Shown here: positions 55,751-64,000 of the stretch, piece by piece
How the letters are laid out: every line of letters begins with the position of its first letter
Position numbering within the stretch: the first letter of the stretch is position 1
Program-made: the position numbers and the translations under genes
DNA from: Sphingobacteriales bacterium
GTDB lineage: Bacteria > Bacteroidota > Bacteroidia > Chitinophagales > Chitinophagaceae
Length of the DNA: 64,000 bases
Assembly (NCBI GenBank): GCA_016708305.1
Contig: JADJGB010000001.1
Location: 617,723 to 681,722, forward strand
Direction of reading: 5' to 3'
Notes under the pieces: model-generated
Told to the model about the DNA's origin: nothing
What the model saw: the letters and a program-made list of their open reading frames with translations, nothing else
Database searches by the model: none

Positions 55751-56229
55751 ATGCGTCCGGTACAATATAATGTGAAGGAAAAAATTCACTATGGCCATTG
55801 CCTTTTGCCACTTCTTGTTGCGGAATTGAGTTTATGAGTACAATGGCTTCTCATTATGATATAGGCCGCTACGGAAGTGAACGTCTTGCATTTACCCCCC
55901 GCCAATGCGATTTATTGATGGTGATGGGCACTATTTCCAAAAAAATGGGGCCGGTACTCAGGCAGGTTTATGTTCAAATGGCGGAACCACGCTGGGTATT
56001 GGCAGTAGGGGCTTGTGCCAGTAGTGGCGGAATTTTTGACTCATACAGTGTTTTACAGGGGATAGACCAGGTGGTGCCTGTGGATGTATATGTGCCGGGT
56101 TGTCCGCCCAGACCCGAAGCCTTTTTGGACGGGCTGATGCGCATTCAGGATCTTGTGGGCAAAGAAAGCCTACGCAGGCGCAACAGCGATCATTACAAGG
56201 CATTGCTTGAAAGTTATGGAATACAATAA
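55751..56229 (+). CDS. nuoB: NADH-quinone oxidoreductase subunit B, one frameshift, short N-terminus
   Basis: It starts MRPVQYNVKEK at 55751. A base missing from the A6 run (55779-55784) must be added to reach NSLWPLPFATSCCGIEFM. All four ligands of cluster N2 are present: the CC pair, the Cys in GACASSGG and the Cys in VPGCPPRPEAF. Compared with relatives, about 20 residues between the MRPVQYNV start and the NSLWPLPF motif are absent, either a real short form or lost sequence. Confidence 0.88.
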
Positions 56230-56321
56230 AAAATTAATAAGAGGTGGATAGGAAAGGAGCTGTACGTAAAAATTAATGTATTTTAGAATTTAGGTATTGA
56301 AAATTAGAACTTACTGACAAA

Positions 56322-56843
56322 ATGGCATTAACCAACAAAACAATTCAGGATAAACTACGGGAAAAGTTTGGTGAGCAGGTATATGCATTTGAGGAACCCT
56401 ATGGCCTGTTGACCTTTGCTGCCGATAAGGATATTAATCTCAAAGTGCTGAACTTTTTGCATCAGGATGAAGAATTGAACTTTGTATTTCTTACAGATTT
56501 GTGCGGAGTACATTATCCTGATAATAAAGGAAAAGAATTGGGAGTGGTATATCATTTGCACAATCTGGAGCAGAATATCCGTGTAAGAATGAAAATTTAT
56601 ACAGAGGTGGGCAAACCTGAAGTGTTTACCGCAACAAGTATTTTCATGGCTGCCAACTGGATGGAGAGGGAAACTTTCGATTTCTTTGGGATTAATTTTT
56701 TAGGGCATCCTAATATGAAAAGAATATTAAATGTGGATGAAATGGATTATTCTCCTCTGAGAAAAGAATTTCCAGTAGAAGATCAAAGCCGTGTGGATAA
56801 AGATGACGAAATGTTTGGAAGAGATGTTATCAGGGCTTTTTAG
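56322..56843 (+). CDS. nuoC: NADH-quinone oxidoreductase subunit C
   Basis: A 173-aa 30-kDa-type subunit of the peripheral arm. The motif ERETFDFFGINFLGHPNMKR (about 119-138) matches the ERE.YD..G..F.GHP..RR signature, followed by PLRKEFPVED. It is separate from nuoD, unlike in E. coli. Intact. Confidence 0.93.
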   Translation: MALTNKTIQDKLREKFGEQVYAFEEPYGLLTFAADKDINLKVLNFLHQDEELNFVFLTDLCGVHYPDNKGKELGVVYHLHNLEQNIRVRMKIYTEVGKPEVFTATSIFMAANWMERETFDFFGINFLGHPNMKRILNVDEMDYSPLRKEFPVEDQSRVDKDDEMFGRDVIRAF

Positions 56844-56915
56844 TGTTAAGAGTATTAAAAAAACAGGTGTTTTTAGTTTAAATTTTACCCCAAAAGGGAT
56901 AAGGGTTAAAACAAA

Positions 56916-58154
56916 ATGTCAAATAAAGTGTCAGAAACACAAAGCAATATTAATCTACCGGTAGGTAGTATAGAAAAAACCACAACGACCATCAATTTTG
57001 GTCCCATACATCCTGCCACACACGGGGTGATGCAGAATATAATGGAGTTGGATGGTGAAAAAGTAGTTTCTACAGAGCAGACGATCGGATATATTCACCG
57101 GGCATTTGAAAAAATAGCCGAGCGCCGTCCTTTATATCAGATTACGACGCTTACTGACAGATTAAATTACTGTTCGGCACCCATCAATAATGGGATGGCA
57201 TCTCACCTGCGAAAAATTATTAGGAATAAAAACGCCAAAACGTGTTGATTATCTGAGGATTATCATTATGGAGCTGGCGCGCATAGCCGACCATTTGATT
57301 TGCAATTCTATTATGGGGAATGATGCAGGAGGCACCACCGGTTTTCTGTATGTTATGCAGTTTCGAGAGGATATTTACGAAATTTGGGAGGAAATATGCG
57401 GCTCCAGGCTCACCACCAATATTGGGCGGATTGGCGGTTTTGAGAGAGATTTTAATGATATCGCTTTTCGTAAATTGGATAAATTTCTGATAGAATATCC
57501 TAAATGTCTTGCCGAGTTTGAAACGCTATTTACCCGTAACCGTATTTTTATGGATCGCACAAAGGGAGTTGGAGGTATCTCTGCCGAAAGAGCTTTGAAT
57601 TACGGATTTACCGGGCCTAACCTGCGTGCCGCAGGTGTGGATTATGATGTAAGGGCGGTGGCTCCATATTGTAGTTATGAAGAATTTGACTTTGACGTTC
57701 CGGTGGGCACTACAGGCGACGTTTATGACCGGTTTTTGGTGCGTAATGATGAAATGAAGCAAAGTATGCGCATTATTCATCAAGCGCTCGAAAAATTGGG
57801 AAATCTTAAAGGTGATGAAGCTACTAAGTATCATGCAGATACTCCTGAATATTATTTGCCGCCCAAGGATAAGGTTTATACAAAATAGAAGAACTGATTT
57901 GGCATTTCAAAATCGTAATGGGTGAGTCGGAAATACCGGCAGGTGAGGTTTACCATGCAGTGGAAGGCGGCAATGGAGAATTAGGCTTTTATCTCATAAG
58001 CGATGGTGGTCGCACGCCGTACAGGCTGCACTTTAGGAGGCCCTGCTTTATTTTTTATCAGGCTTTTGAAGAATTAGTGAAAGGAAGTATGATCAGCGAT
58101 GTGGTAATGACGATGGCCTCATTAAATTTGATAGCAGGAGAAATGGATGCTTAA
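56916..58154 (+). CDS. nuoD: NADH-quinone oxidoreductase subunit D, two frameshifts
   Basis: The 49-kDa subunit lining the quinone site. It has INFGPIHPATHGVMQNIMEL, GYIHRAFEKIAERRP, VDYLRIIIMELARIADHLIC, GERxL-like AERALNYGFTGPNLRAAGVD and the end DVVMTMASLNLIAGEMDA. Frame changes are at the G3 run 57192-57194 and at the A4 run 57882-57885; with one A added the latter reads VYTKIEELIWHFKIVMGESE. The expected length is about 412 aa. Confidence 0.92.
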
Positions 58155-58199
58155 AACAAAATCGACAACAAAAAAGTATTGATAAATCGTTTAAAACAA

Positions 58200-58688
58200 A
58201 TGGTGGAGTTTACACAGGAAAAGTTAGACCAGATACAGCAAATTATTGCCCGATATCCTGAAGGAAAGCAAAAAAGCGCTTTGTTGCCTGTATTGCATCT
58301 GGCTCAGGAAGAGTTTGGATGGCTAAGTATAGAAACAATGGATTATGTTGCTTCATTGTTAATGTTGGAACCCATAGAAGTATATGAAGTGGCTACCTTT
58401 TACTCTATGTACCATCTGAAACCTGTTGGCAAATTTGTGTTTGAAGTATGCCAGACCGGTCCTTGCATGTTGCGCGGCAGTGATGCAATAATAGATTATA
58501 TTCGTGAGAAATTAAATATCAACCCCGGAGAAACAACGCCTGACGGTATGTTTACTTTAAAAACGGTGGAATGTCTTGGGGCCTGCGGTTATGCGCCGAT
58601 GATGCAGATGGGTAACTTTTATAAAGAACATCTGACAAAGGAAAAGGTGGATCAGATAATTGAGGAGTGCAGGGCAAAAGCGAATTAA
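58200..58688 (+). CDS. nuoE: NADH-quinone oxidoreductase subunit E
   Basis: 162 aa from the preferred ATG at 58200 (MVEFTQEKLDQIQQII); a TTG seven codons upstream is open but unlikely. The [2Fe-2S] cluster Cys are in VCQTGPCMLRG and VECLGACGYAPMMQM. Part of the NADH-oxidising module with NuoF and NuoG. Confidence 0.94.
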   Translation: MVEFTQEKLDQIQQIIARYPEGKQKSALLPVLHLAQEEFGWLSIETMDYVASLLMLEPIEVYEVATFYSMYHLKPVGKFVFEVCQTGPCMLRGSDAIIDYIREKLNINPGETTPDGMFTLKTVECLGACGYAPMMQMGNFYKEHLTKEKVDQIIEECRAKAN

Positions 58689-58720
58689 AAAATATATTTT
58701 AAAATATTGCAGGTGTAATA

Positions 58721-60072
58721 AATGGGTAGAAATTATTATTAGAAAAGGCACATGTGGAAGGTATCAGATATTTTGATACCTACCGCCGTGAGGGTGGTTA
58801 TCGGAGTGTGGAAAAGGCGCTTAAATCCATGACCCCTGACGAGGTTACGGAAGAAGTAAAAACCAGTGGCCTGAGAGGTAGAGGTGGTGCCGGTTTCCGC
58901 AGGTATGAAATGGAGTTTCCTTGCCAAGCCCGAAGGAGTTCCGCGCCATCTGGTAGTAAATGCCGATGAAAGCGAACTAGAAGTACGTTTAAAGACAGGT
59001 ATTTGATGGAATTTATTCCTCATATATTAATTGAAGGAATCATCGTTTCTTCTTACGCTTTGGGTAGTAATAGATCCTATATTTATATAAGGGGAGAATA
59101 TGCGTGGATTGTAGATATTTTGGAACAAGCAATTCAGGAAGCAAAGAATAATGGATTCCTGGGAAAAAATATTCTGGGTAGCGGCTTCGATTGCGAAATT
59201 TTTGTTCAACGCGGCGCCGGTGCCTACATCTGTGGAGAGGAAACAGCATTGCTGGAATCATTAGAAGGGAAAAGAGGAAATCCTCGGATTAAACCACCCT
59301 TCCCGGCAGTAAAGGGTGCTTGGGGAAGACCAACGGTGGTTAACAATGTAGATACAATTGCATCTGTGGTGCCCATTATCAACGATGGCGGCACTGAATA
59401 TGCAAAAATAGGCGTGGGAAGATCTACGGGCACAAAATTGATTTCCGCCTGCGGCAATATCAATAAACCCGGTGTGTATGAGATTGATATGACCATTTCG
59501 GTCGAAGAGTTTATTTATAGTGATGAATGGTGCGGAGGTATTTCCAACGGAAAAAGATTGAAAGCCTGTATTCCCGGAGGTTCTTCAGTACCTATTTTAC
59601 CTGCCAATCTGCTGCTGAAAACCGCAAAAGGCGAGCAAAGAATCATGAACTACGAGAGCCTTTCTGACGGAGGTTTTGCCACAGGAAGTATGCTGGGTAG
59701 TGGAGGTTTTATCGTATTGGATGAAGATCAATGTATTGCAAAACATACCTACACACTGCAAAATTTTACCATCACGAAAGTTGTGGGCAGTGTTCGCCTT
59801 GTCGTGAGGGCACCATCTGGTTGGATAAATTATTACATAAATTAGAGTTCGGGCAGGGTAGCATGAGAGATATTGATTTGCTATGGGATGTGCAAAAAAA
59901 TATTGAAGGAAATACAATCTGCCCATTGGGAGATGCAGCGGCGTGGCCGGTGGCGGCAGCAATCCGTCATTTCAGAGAGGAATTTGAGTGGCATGTAACC
60001 AATGCACAGGAGGCGCAGACGAGAAACTATGGCCTAGCTCACTATGCAGATCCGATTGAAGCGATTGCATAG
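58721..60072 (+). CDS. nuoF: NADH-quinone oxidoreductase subunit F, several frameshifts
   Basis: It carries the NADH- and FMN-binding site (GLRGRGGAGF, GAGAYICGEETALLESLEGK) and the [4Fe-4S] motif SCGQCSPCREG with the later Cys in NTICPLGDAAAW. From ATG 58721 the frame needs one A at 58729-58731 (MGRKLLLEKAHVEGIR), bases at 58897-58898 (GFPAGMKWSF), repair near 58976-58984 (ESEPGTFKDRYLMEF in relatives) and one base near 59755-59757 (LAKFYHHESCG). Corrected length is about 450 aa. Confidence 0.92.
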
Positions 60073-60176
60073 ATTTTTTAGGAAAACGAAGCGTTTTTGT
60101 AAAAATTTGAATGAAGAGATTGAATGCATAGAAACAATGGTTTTTTATTTTCATATTTCAATTTGTGAAATAGATT

Positions 60177-61300
60177 ATGTCAGAAGAAAATAAATTATTT
60201 AAAGTCACCATAGATAACATTGCCATCGAGGTACCGCCGGGCACTTCTATTCTTCATGCTGCAAGAATGATCGGCGGACATGTTACGCCTCCGGCAATGT
60301 GTTTTTATACGCAATTAAAAGAAAGTGGTGGTAAATGCAGCACCTGTCTGGTAGAAGTAAGTAAAGGCTCCGAGCGTGATCCGCGGCCAATGCCCAAATT
60401 GGTTGCCAGTTGCCGTACCACCGTGATGGACGGCATGGAGGTGAAAAACGTAACCAGTCAGAGAGTGTTGGATGCAAGAAAAGGAGTGGTAGAATTTCTT
60501 TTAATCAACCACCCGATAGACTGCCCTATCTGCGACCAGGCAGGCGAGTGTGATCTGCAGGATTTGAGTTATGGGCATGGTAATGAAGCCTCCAGATACG
60601 AGTTTAAAAAAAGAATTTTTGTAAAACATGATTTGGGCAAATACATACAACTGCACATGACCGGTGTATTATGTGTTATCGTTGCGTATTCACTGCCGAT
60701 CAGGTTACTAATAAAAGGCAACACGGCGTTCTGTTTAGAGGCGAGGTAAGCGAAATAGCTACTTATATTGAGAAATCGCTTGAAAATGATTTTATTGGAA
60801 ATATTATAGATGTTTGCCCAGTGGGAGCGCTTACTGATAAAACATTCAGATTTAAAAATCGTGTATGGTTTACCAAACCGGAGGATGCGCATCGTGATTG
60901 CCCCACCTGTTGCGGAAAAGTAACGCTCTGGAGAAGAGGCAACCAGGTGCTTAGGGTAACCACCCGAAAAGATCAGTGGGGCGAGGTACAATCTTTCGAT
61001 GGCGAAACCGGCTGGATTTGTAATGAGTGCCGATTCGAGAAAAAGGATGTTAACGACTGGGTAATAGAGGGTCTGAGTACTATTCCTCGTTATTCTGTAA
61101 AGGGAGCTAATAAATATAAAGTGTTAGAAGTGCCTCACGAAACAGTTGGTGAAGTGATTGGTCGTAAGCCAAAGTTGATGATGGATATTCATACGGTTAG
61201 TGATGTAAACGATCCATCCATTGACCTTAGCAAAATTCCGGGCCCTGCAACAAGCGATGTTTTTAACAAAAAACAGATTGAAGACAAAAAAGAAAACTAG
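60177..61300 (+). CDS. nuoG: NADH-quinone oxidoreductase subunit G (short form), one frameshift
   Basis: About 375 aa. N-terminal [2Fe-2S] ferredoxin domain (PPAMCFYTQ, GKCSTCLVEV, ASCRTTV), the His-Cys3 cluster (HPIDCPICDQAGECDLQ) and a 4Fe-4S part (MCYRCV, DVCPVGALTDK). One A is missing at 60660; with it, HMNRCIMCYRC is continuous. The large molybdopterin-like C-terminal domain of the E. coli protein is absent, as is usual in this group. The CPTCCGKV cysteines (about 250) remain. Confidence 0.92.
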
Positions 61301-61316
61301 ATAAACTTTTTAAGAA

Positions 61317-62372
61317 ATGTATATTCTGGCAATAGACTGGTTGTTTATAATAGAAAAGCTGATATTGATTGCTTTAATCGTTACGCTCTGTATGATTGTG
61401 GCGATGTATGCTACTTATGGCGAGCGAAAAGTGGCGGCCTATATACAAGACCGTTATGGCCCCAACAGGGCAGGCCCTTTGGGTATTTTGCAACCGTTGG
61501 CAGATGGCGGTAAGTTATTTTTCAAAGAAGAAGTGGTTCCTTTGGCTTCTTCAAAAATATTGTTTGTATTAGGGCCTATGCTGGCGATGGTTACAGCGCT
61601 CATTACAAGCGCGGTTATTCCCTGGGGTACAGCGTTGTCGATAGGTAAAAATACAATTCCACTGCAGGTCGCAGATATCAATATTGGTGTGCTTTACATT
61701 TTTGCAGTTGTCAGTGTGGGTGTGTATGGTATTATGATTGGCGCCTGGGCTTCCAACAATAAATTTTCGCTCATATCCGGTGTGAGGGCAGCCTCTCAAA
61801 TGGTTTCTTATGAATTAGCGCTGGGGCTTTCATTGATTGCAGTGCTGATGGTTTCCGGAACAATGCAAATGAGTGAAATTGTAAGCCTGCAACAGCAACA
61901 CGGTTGGAATGTATTGTATCAACCATTTGGTTTTCTGATATTTTTTATTTGCGCAATGGCTGAGTGCAACCGCACACCGTTTGACCTTCCTGAAGCAGAA
62001 AACGAGTTGAACATGGGTTATCATCAGGAATACTCCAGTATGAAGTTGGGTTTCTATCTTTTTGCAGAATACATCAATATGTTCACGGGCGGAATATTGA
62101 TGGCAACACTGTTTTGGGGTGGTTATGATATTCCTTTTGTTGACGAAACAAAACTCGCTGCAAGTATCGGACAAAACTGGGTAGCATTTTTGAGTTTCTC
62201 TATGCTGATGGTTAAGGCTTGCTTTTCGGTGTTCCTGTTTATGTGGATCAGGTGGACGATTCCGCGTTTTCGCTTTGACCAGTTGATGCACTTGGGTTGG
62301 AAACGCTTAGTGCCATTGGCATTACTCAATATGCTGATTACAGCGGCTGTTGTATTATGGTTGAATAAATAA
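61317..62372 (+). CDS. nuoH: NADH-quinone oxidoreductase subunit H
   Basis: A 351-aa membrane subunit with eight helices joining the quinone site to the pump arm. It has ERKVAAYIQDRYGPNRAGPL, QPLADGGKLFFKEEVVP, and the acidic loop AECNRTPFDLPEAENELNMG then YHQEYSSMK. The C-terminal RWTIPRFRFDQLMHLGWK is conserved. Intact. Confidence 0.96.
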   Translation: MYILAIDWLFIIEKLILIALIVTLCMIVAMYATYGERKVAAYIQDRYGPNRAGPLGILQPLADGGKLFFKEEVVPLASSKILFVLGPMLAMVTALITSAVIPWGTALSIGKNTIPLQVADINIGVLYIFAVVSVGVYGIMIGAWASNNKFSLISGVRAASQMVSYELALGLSLIAVLMVSGTMQMSEIVSLQQQHGWNVLYQPFGFLIFFICAMAECNRTPFDLPEAENELNMGYHQEYSSMKLGFYLFAEYINMFTGGILMATLFWGGYDIPFVDETKLAASIGQNWVAFLSFSMLMVKACFSVFLFMWIRWTIPRFRFDQLMHLGWKRLVPLALLNMLITAAVVLWLNK

Positions 62373-62434
62373 GTATAGGTTTTTAAATATGTAATTACAT
62401 TTGTTGAATACTTTAAATTGATTATTAATAAATA

Positions 62435-62991
62435 ATGGGAGTACAACTTACAAAAAGAGCCAAACCAGTGGACAGGAGGCCAATGACATGGCTGGAAAGT
62501 TTGTATTTGTGGAATATAATGAAGGGGATGGCTGTCACTATAAAACATTTCTTTTCAAGAAAAGTTACCATTCAATATCCTGAAGAAAAAAGAAGCTATA
62601 GCGATGTGTTCAGAGGGCTTCATATTTTGAATCGGGATGAAGAAGGAAAAGAAAGATGCACTGCTTGCGGGCTTTGCGCAGTTGCGTGTCCTGCCGAAGC
62701 TATTTCAATGGAAAGGCCGCAGAACGTAAACCAGAGGAAGAACATTTATACAGAGAAGAAAAATATGCTGCCCGATACGAAATAAATATGCTGCGGTGTA
62801 TTTTCTGCGGTTTATGTGAAGAAGCATGTCCTAAGGATGACATTTATCTGAGTAAAACACATGCTCCTGCAAATTATCATCGTAAAGGATTTATTTATAA
62901 AAAAGAAGATTTATTAATTCCCAATCCGCTTACAGAACCGGAAGAGCATAAAAAGGCATTGGGAACCATCAAAAGGGAACCAAAATCATAA
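62435..62991 (+). CDS. nuoI: NADH-quinone oxidoreductase subunit I, one frameshift
   Basis: About 185 aa with two [4Fe-4S] motifs: CTACGLCAVACPAEAIS and CIFCGLCEEACPKDDIYL. A base missing in the A3 run at 62712-62714 splits the gene; with it, SMEKAAERKPEEEHLYREEK is continuous. Carries electrons from the peripheral arm to the N2 cluster. Confidence 0.93.
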
Positions 62992-63020
62992 ATCACAAAT
63001 CAAAAATCGTAAATAAAAAA

Positions 63021-63516
63021 ATGGGTATCACACACATACTTTTCTGGACGCTCACGGTGCTTGTTTTGTTCAGCGCTTTAATGGTGATTACCAGTAAAAC
63101 CCTGTGCATAGTGTGCTTTTGGCTGATTGTTACTTTTTTTGGTATTTCAGGCCATTATGTTTTGTTAAATGCGCAATTTTTGGCAATAGTAAATATTATC
63201 GTTTATGCCGGAGCAATAATGGTTCTGTTTCTGTTTGTGATCATGCTGATGAACCTGAACAAACCCGGCAGCCCTTTAAAAAACAAATGGATACAGATAG
63301 CAGGTTTTATAGCCGGGGGATGTTTGTTGCTGGTATTGGTAGCAGCATTACGCAATAAGGTGCTAAGAATACGGTAGATGCTGGCCTGGGTGATATAGGT
63401 TTGGTTGCAAACTTGGAAGGGAGTTATTCAGCAATTTTGTGGTGCCATTTGAAATTGCAGAGTATCCTGTTTTGGAGTGCAATGGTAGGACAGTGGTGAT
63501 CGGGAAGAAGGAATAA
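63021..63516 (+). CDS. nuoJ: NADH-quinone oxidoreductase subunit J, several frameshifts
   Basis: The first 118 codons are a good NuoJ start (four helices, LNAQFLAIVNIIVYAGAIMV). After about 63350 the frame is lost, but NTVDAGLGDIGLVANLG, LFSNFVVPFEIA and the terminal VVIGKKE appear in successive frames up to the stop at 63516. Several bases must be added or removed between 63350 and 63500. Expected length about 165 aa. Confidence 0.85.
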
Positions 63517-63572
63517 AATTGACAATTTAGAGTGAATAAATTAAATTAGTATTTATAAAGTAATTTGAAATT

Positions 63573-63995
63573 ATGCCGATAAATTATTACATAGTATTAG
63601 CATTGTGTCTGTTCACCATTGGCGTAGTAGGCGTTCTTACCCGTCGTAATGCGATTGTCGTGTTTATGAGTATTGAACTGATGCTCAACTCGGTAAACCT
63701 TTTGTTGGTGGCTTTTTCAAAAATGCACCATGCAGCAAAAGCAGCAACAATGGCCTCGGCAGGAGCAGATGCGCAGTTATTTGTATTTTTTGTAATGGCG
63801 GTAGCTGCTGCTGAAGTGAGTGTAGGCACGGCCATTATTGTAATGCTGTATCGGAATATTCATACTGTGGATATTAATTTCCTCAACAGGCTGAAGCATC
63901 AATTAAACAAAATCGTTATAAAAACCATAACGACTTTTGATGAAACTGTATTTATTATTTATCGTTCTGTTGCCGTTTTTAGGTGTTCTTATTAA
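63573..63995 (+). CDS. nuoK: NADH-quinone oxidoreductase subunit K, end uncertain
   Basis: Three helices with the conserved buried Glu in FMSIELMLNSVNLLLVAF and in FFVMAVAAAEVSVGTAIIVM. The family usually ends soon after DINFLNRLK, here near 63900. The open frame continues for about 30 more residues and overlaps nuoL in another frame. A further small frame error near 63900 is likely. Confidence 0.9.
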   Translation: MPINYYIVLALCLFTIGVVGVLTRRNAIVVFMSIELMLNSVNLLLVAFSKMHHAAKAATMASAGADAQLFVFFVMAVAAAEVSVGTAIIVMLYRNIHTVDINFLNRLKHQLNKIVIKTITTFDETVFIIYRSVAVFRCSY

Positions 63996-64000
63996 CGGAC
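63940..64000 (+). CDS. nuoL: NADH-quinone oxidoreductase subunit L, 5' end only
   Basis: ATG at 63940 begins MKLYLLFIVLLPFLGVLING, a typical first helix of NuoL, and the window ends 20 codons in. The position directly after nuoK agrees with the operon order. Confidence 0.75.
   Translation, partial: MKLYLLFIVLLPFLGVLING

Noticed and set aside
55766..63516. Complex I operon as real pseudogenes or programmed frameshifts
   Set aside because: Breaks occur in at least six subunits, mostly at short homopolymers with no slippery site plus stimulator pattern. Sequence error is more likely.
1..64000. CRISPR array, prophage or rRNA operon
   Set aside because: No regularly spaced repeats, no phage structural genes and no rRNA sequence were found.

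Overview
The window looks like chromosomal DNA of a Bacteroidota bacterium, most likely Chitinophagaceae or a close relative. The evidence is AT-rich DNA, promoter boxes of the TAnnTTTG type instead of -35/-10 boxes, a short (285 aa) primary sigma factor, a long Lgt, an S9B dipeptidyl peptidase, a secreted protein with a type IX secretion-style Fn3-like module, an arginine cluster opening with a GNAT gene, and a short NuoG. It is mostly housekeeping DNA with a few accessory insertions.

Layout. 0-7 kb: a partial VOC-family gene at the edge, an alpha-oxoamine synthase, two secreted proteins and a DPP-IV-like peptidase. 7-23 kb: a gene-poor stretch with a palindromic repeat, then purA, a RelA/SpoT enzyme, two glycosyltransferases with an FkbM methyltransferase, purL, the fused mutase icmF, and guaC. 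guaC is cut by a 2,338-bp IS66-family element (23196-25533) with an 8-bp target duplication, and its last 32 codons lie beyond the element. 25.6-33 kb: a leftward YbhGFSR-like exporter operon (TetR, TolC, HlyD lipoprotein, two ABC ATPases, a four-helix-bundle protein, two ABC-2 permeases). 33-40.7 kb: fructosamine-kinase-like protein, rpoD, lgt, bacilliredoxin, hsp20, an unrecognised secreted protein, a hidden 53-aa membrane ORF, and an RsmI-like methyltransferase. 40.7-44.9 kb: a structured leader with a 41-codon ORF, then GNAT-argG-argC, followed by a RES-Xre toxin-antitoxin pair pointing the other way. 44.9-50.4 kb: a very large outer-membrane protein, a TlpA-like thioredoxin, a TauE-like permease, the remnant of a GH2 beta-mannosidase, and tRNA-Ser(GGA). 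50.4-55.2 kb: TatD, a polysaccharide deacetylase, a PstS-like lipoprotein and a TPR protein. 55.2-64 kb: the respiratory complex I operon nuoABCDEFGHIJK and the start of nuoL.

Reading the genes. From about 0.5 to 23 kb every long gene is intact. From 23 kb on, many conserved genes are broken by single-base length differences, mostly one base missing in a short A/T run. Genes such as nuoB, D, F, G, I and J, the ABC exporter genes, the TPR gene and the large outer-membrane gene should therefore be read as single genes across these sites. I treat most of them as likely sequence errors, not real pseudogenes. The exceptions are guaC (true IS insertion), the GH2 remnant (large internal loss) and perhaps argC (an in-frame TGA).

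The most interesting non-coding signals are the leader upstream of the arginine genes, with mutually exclusive pairings and a small ORF, three TCGATGAA repeats at an exact 21-bp period before the DPP-IV gene, and operator-like repeats at the TetR, hsp20 and RES-Xre promoters.
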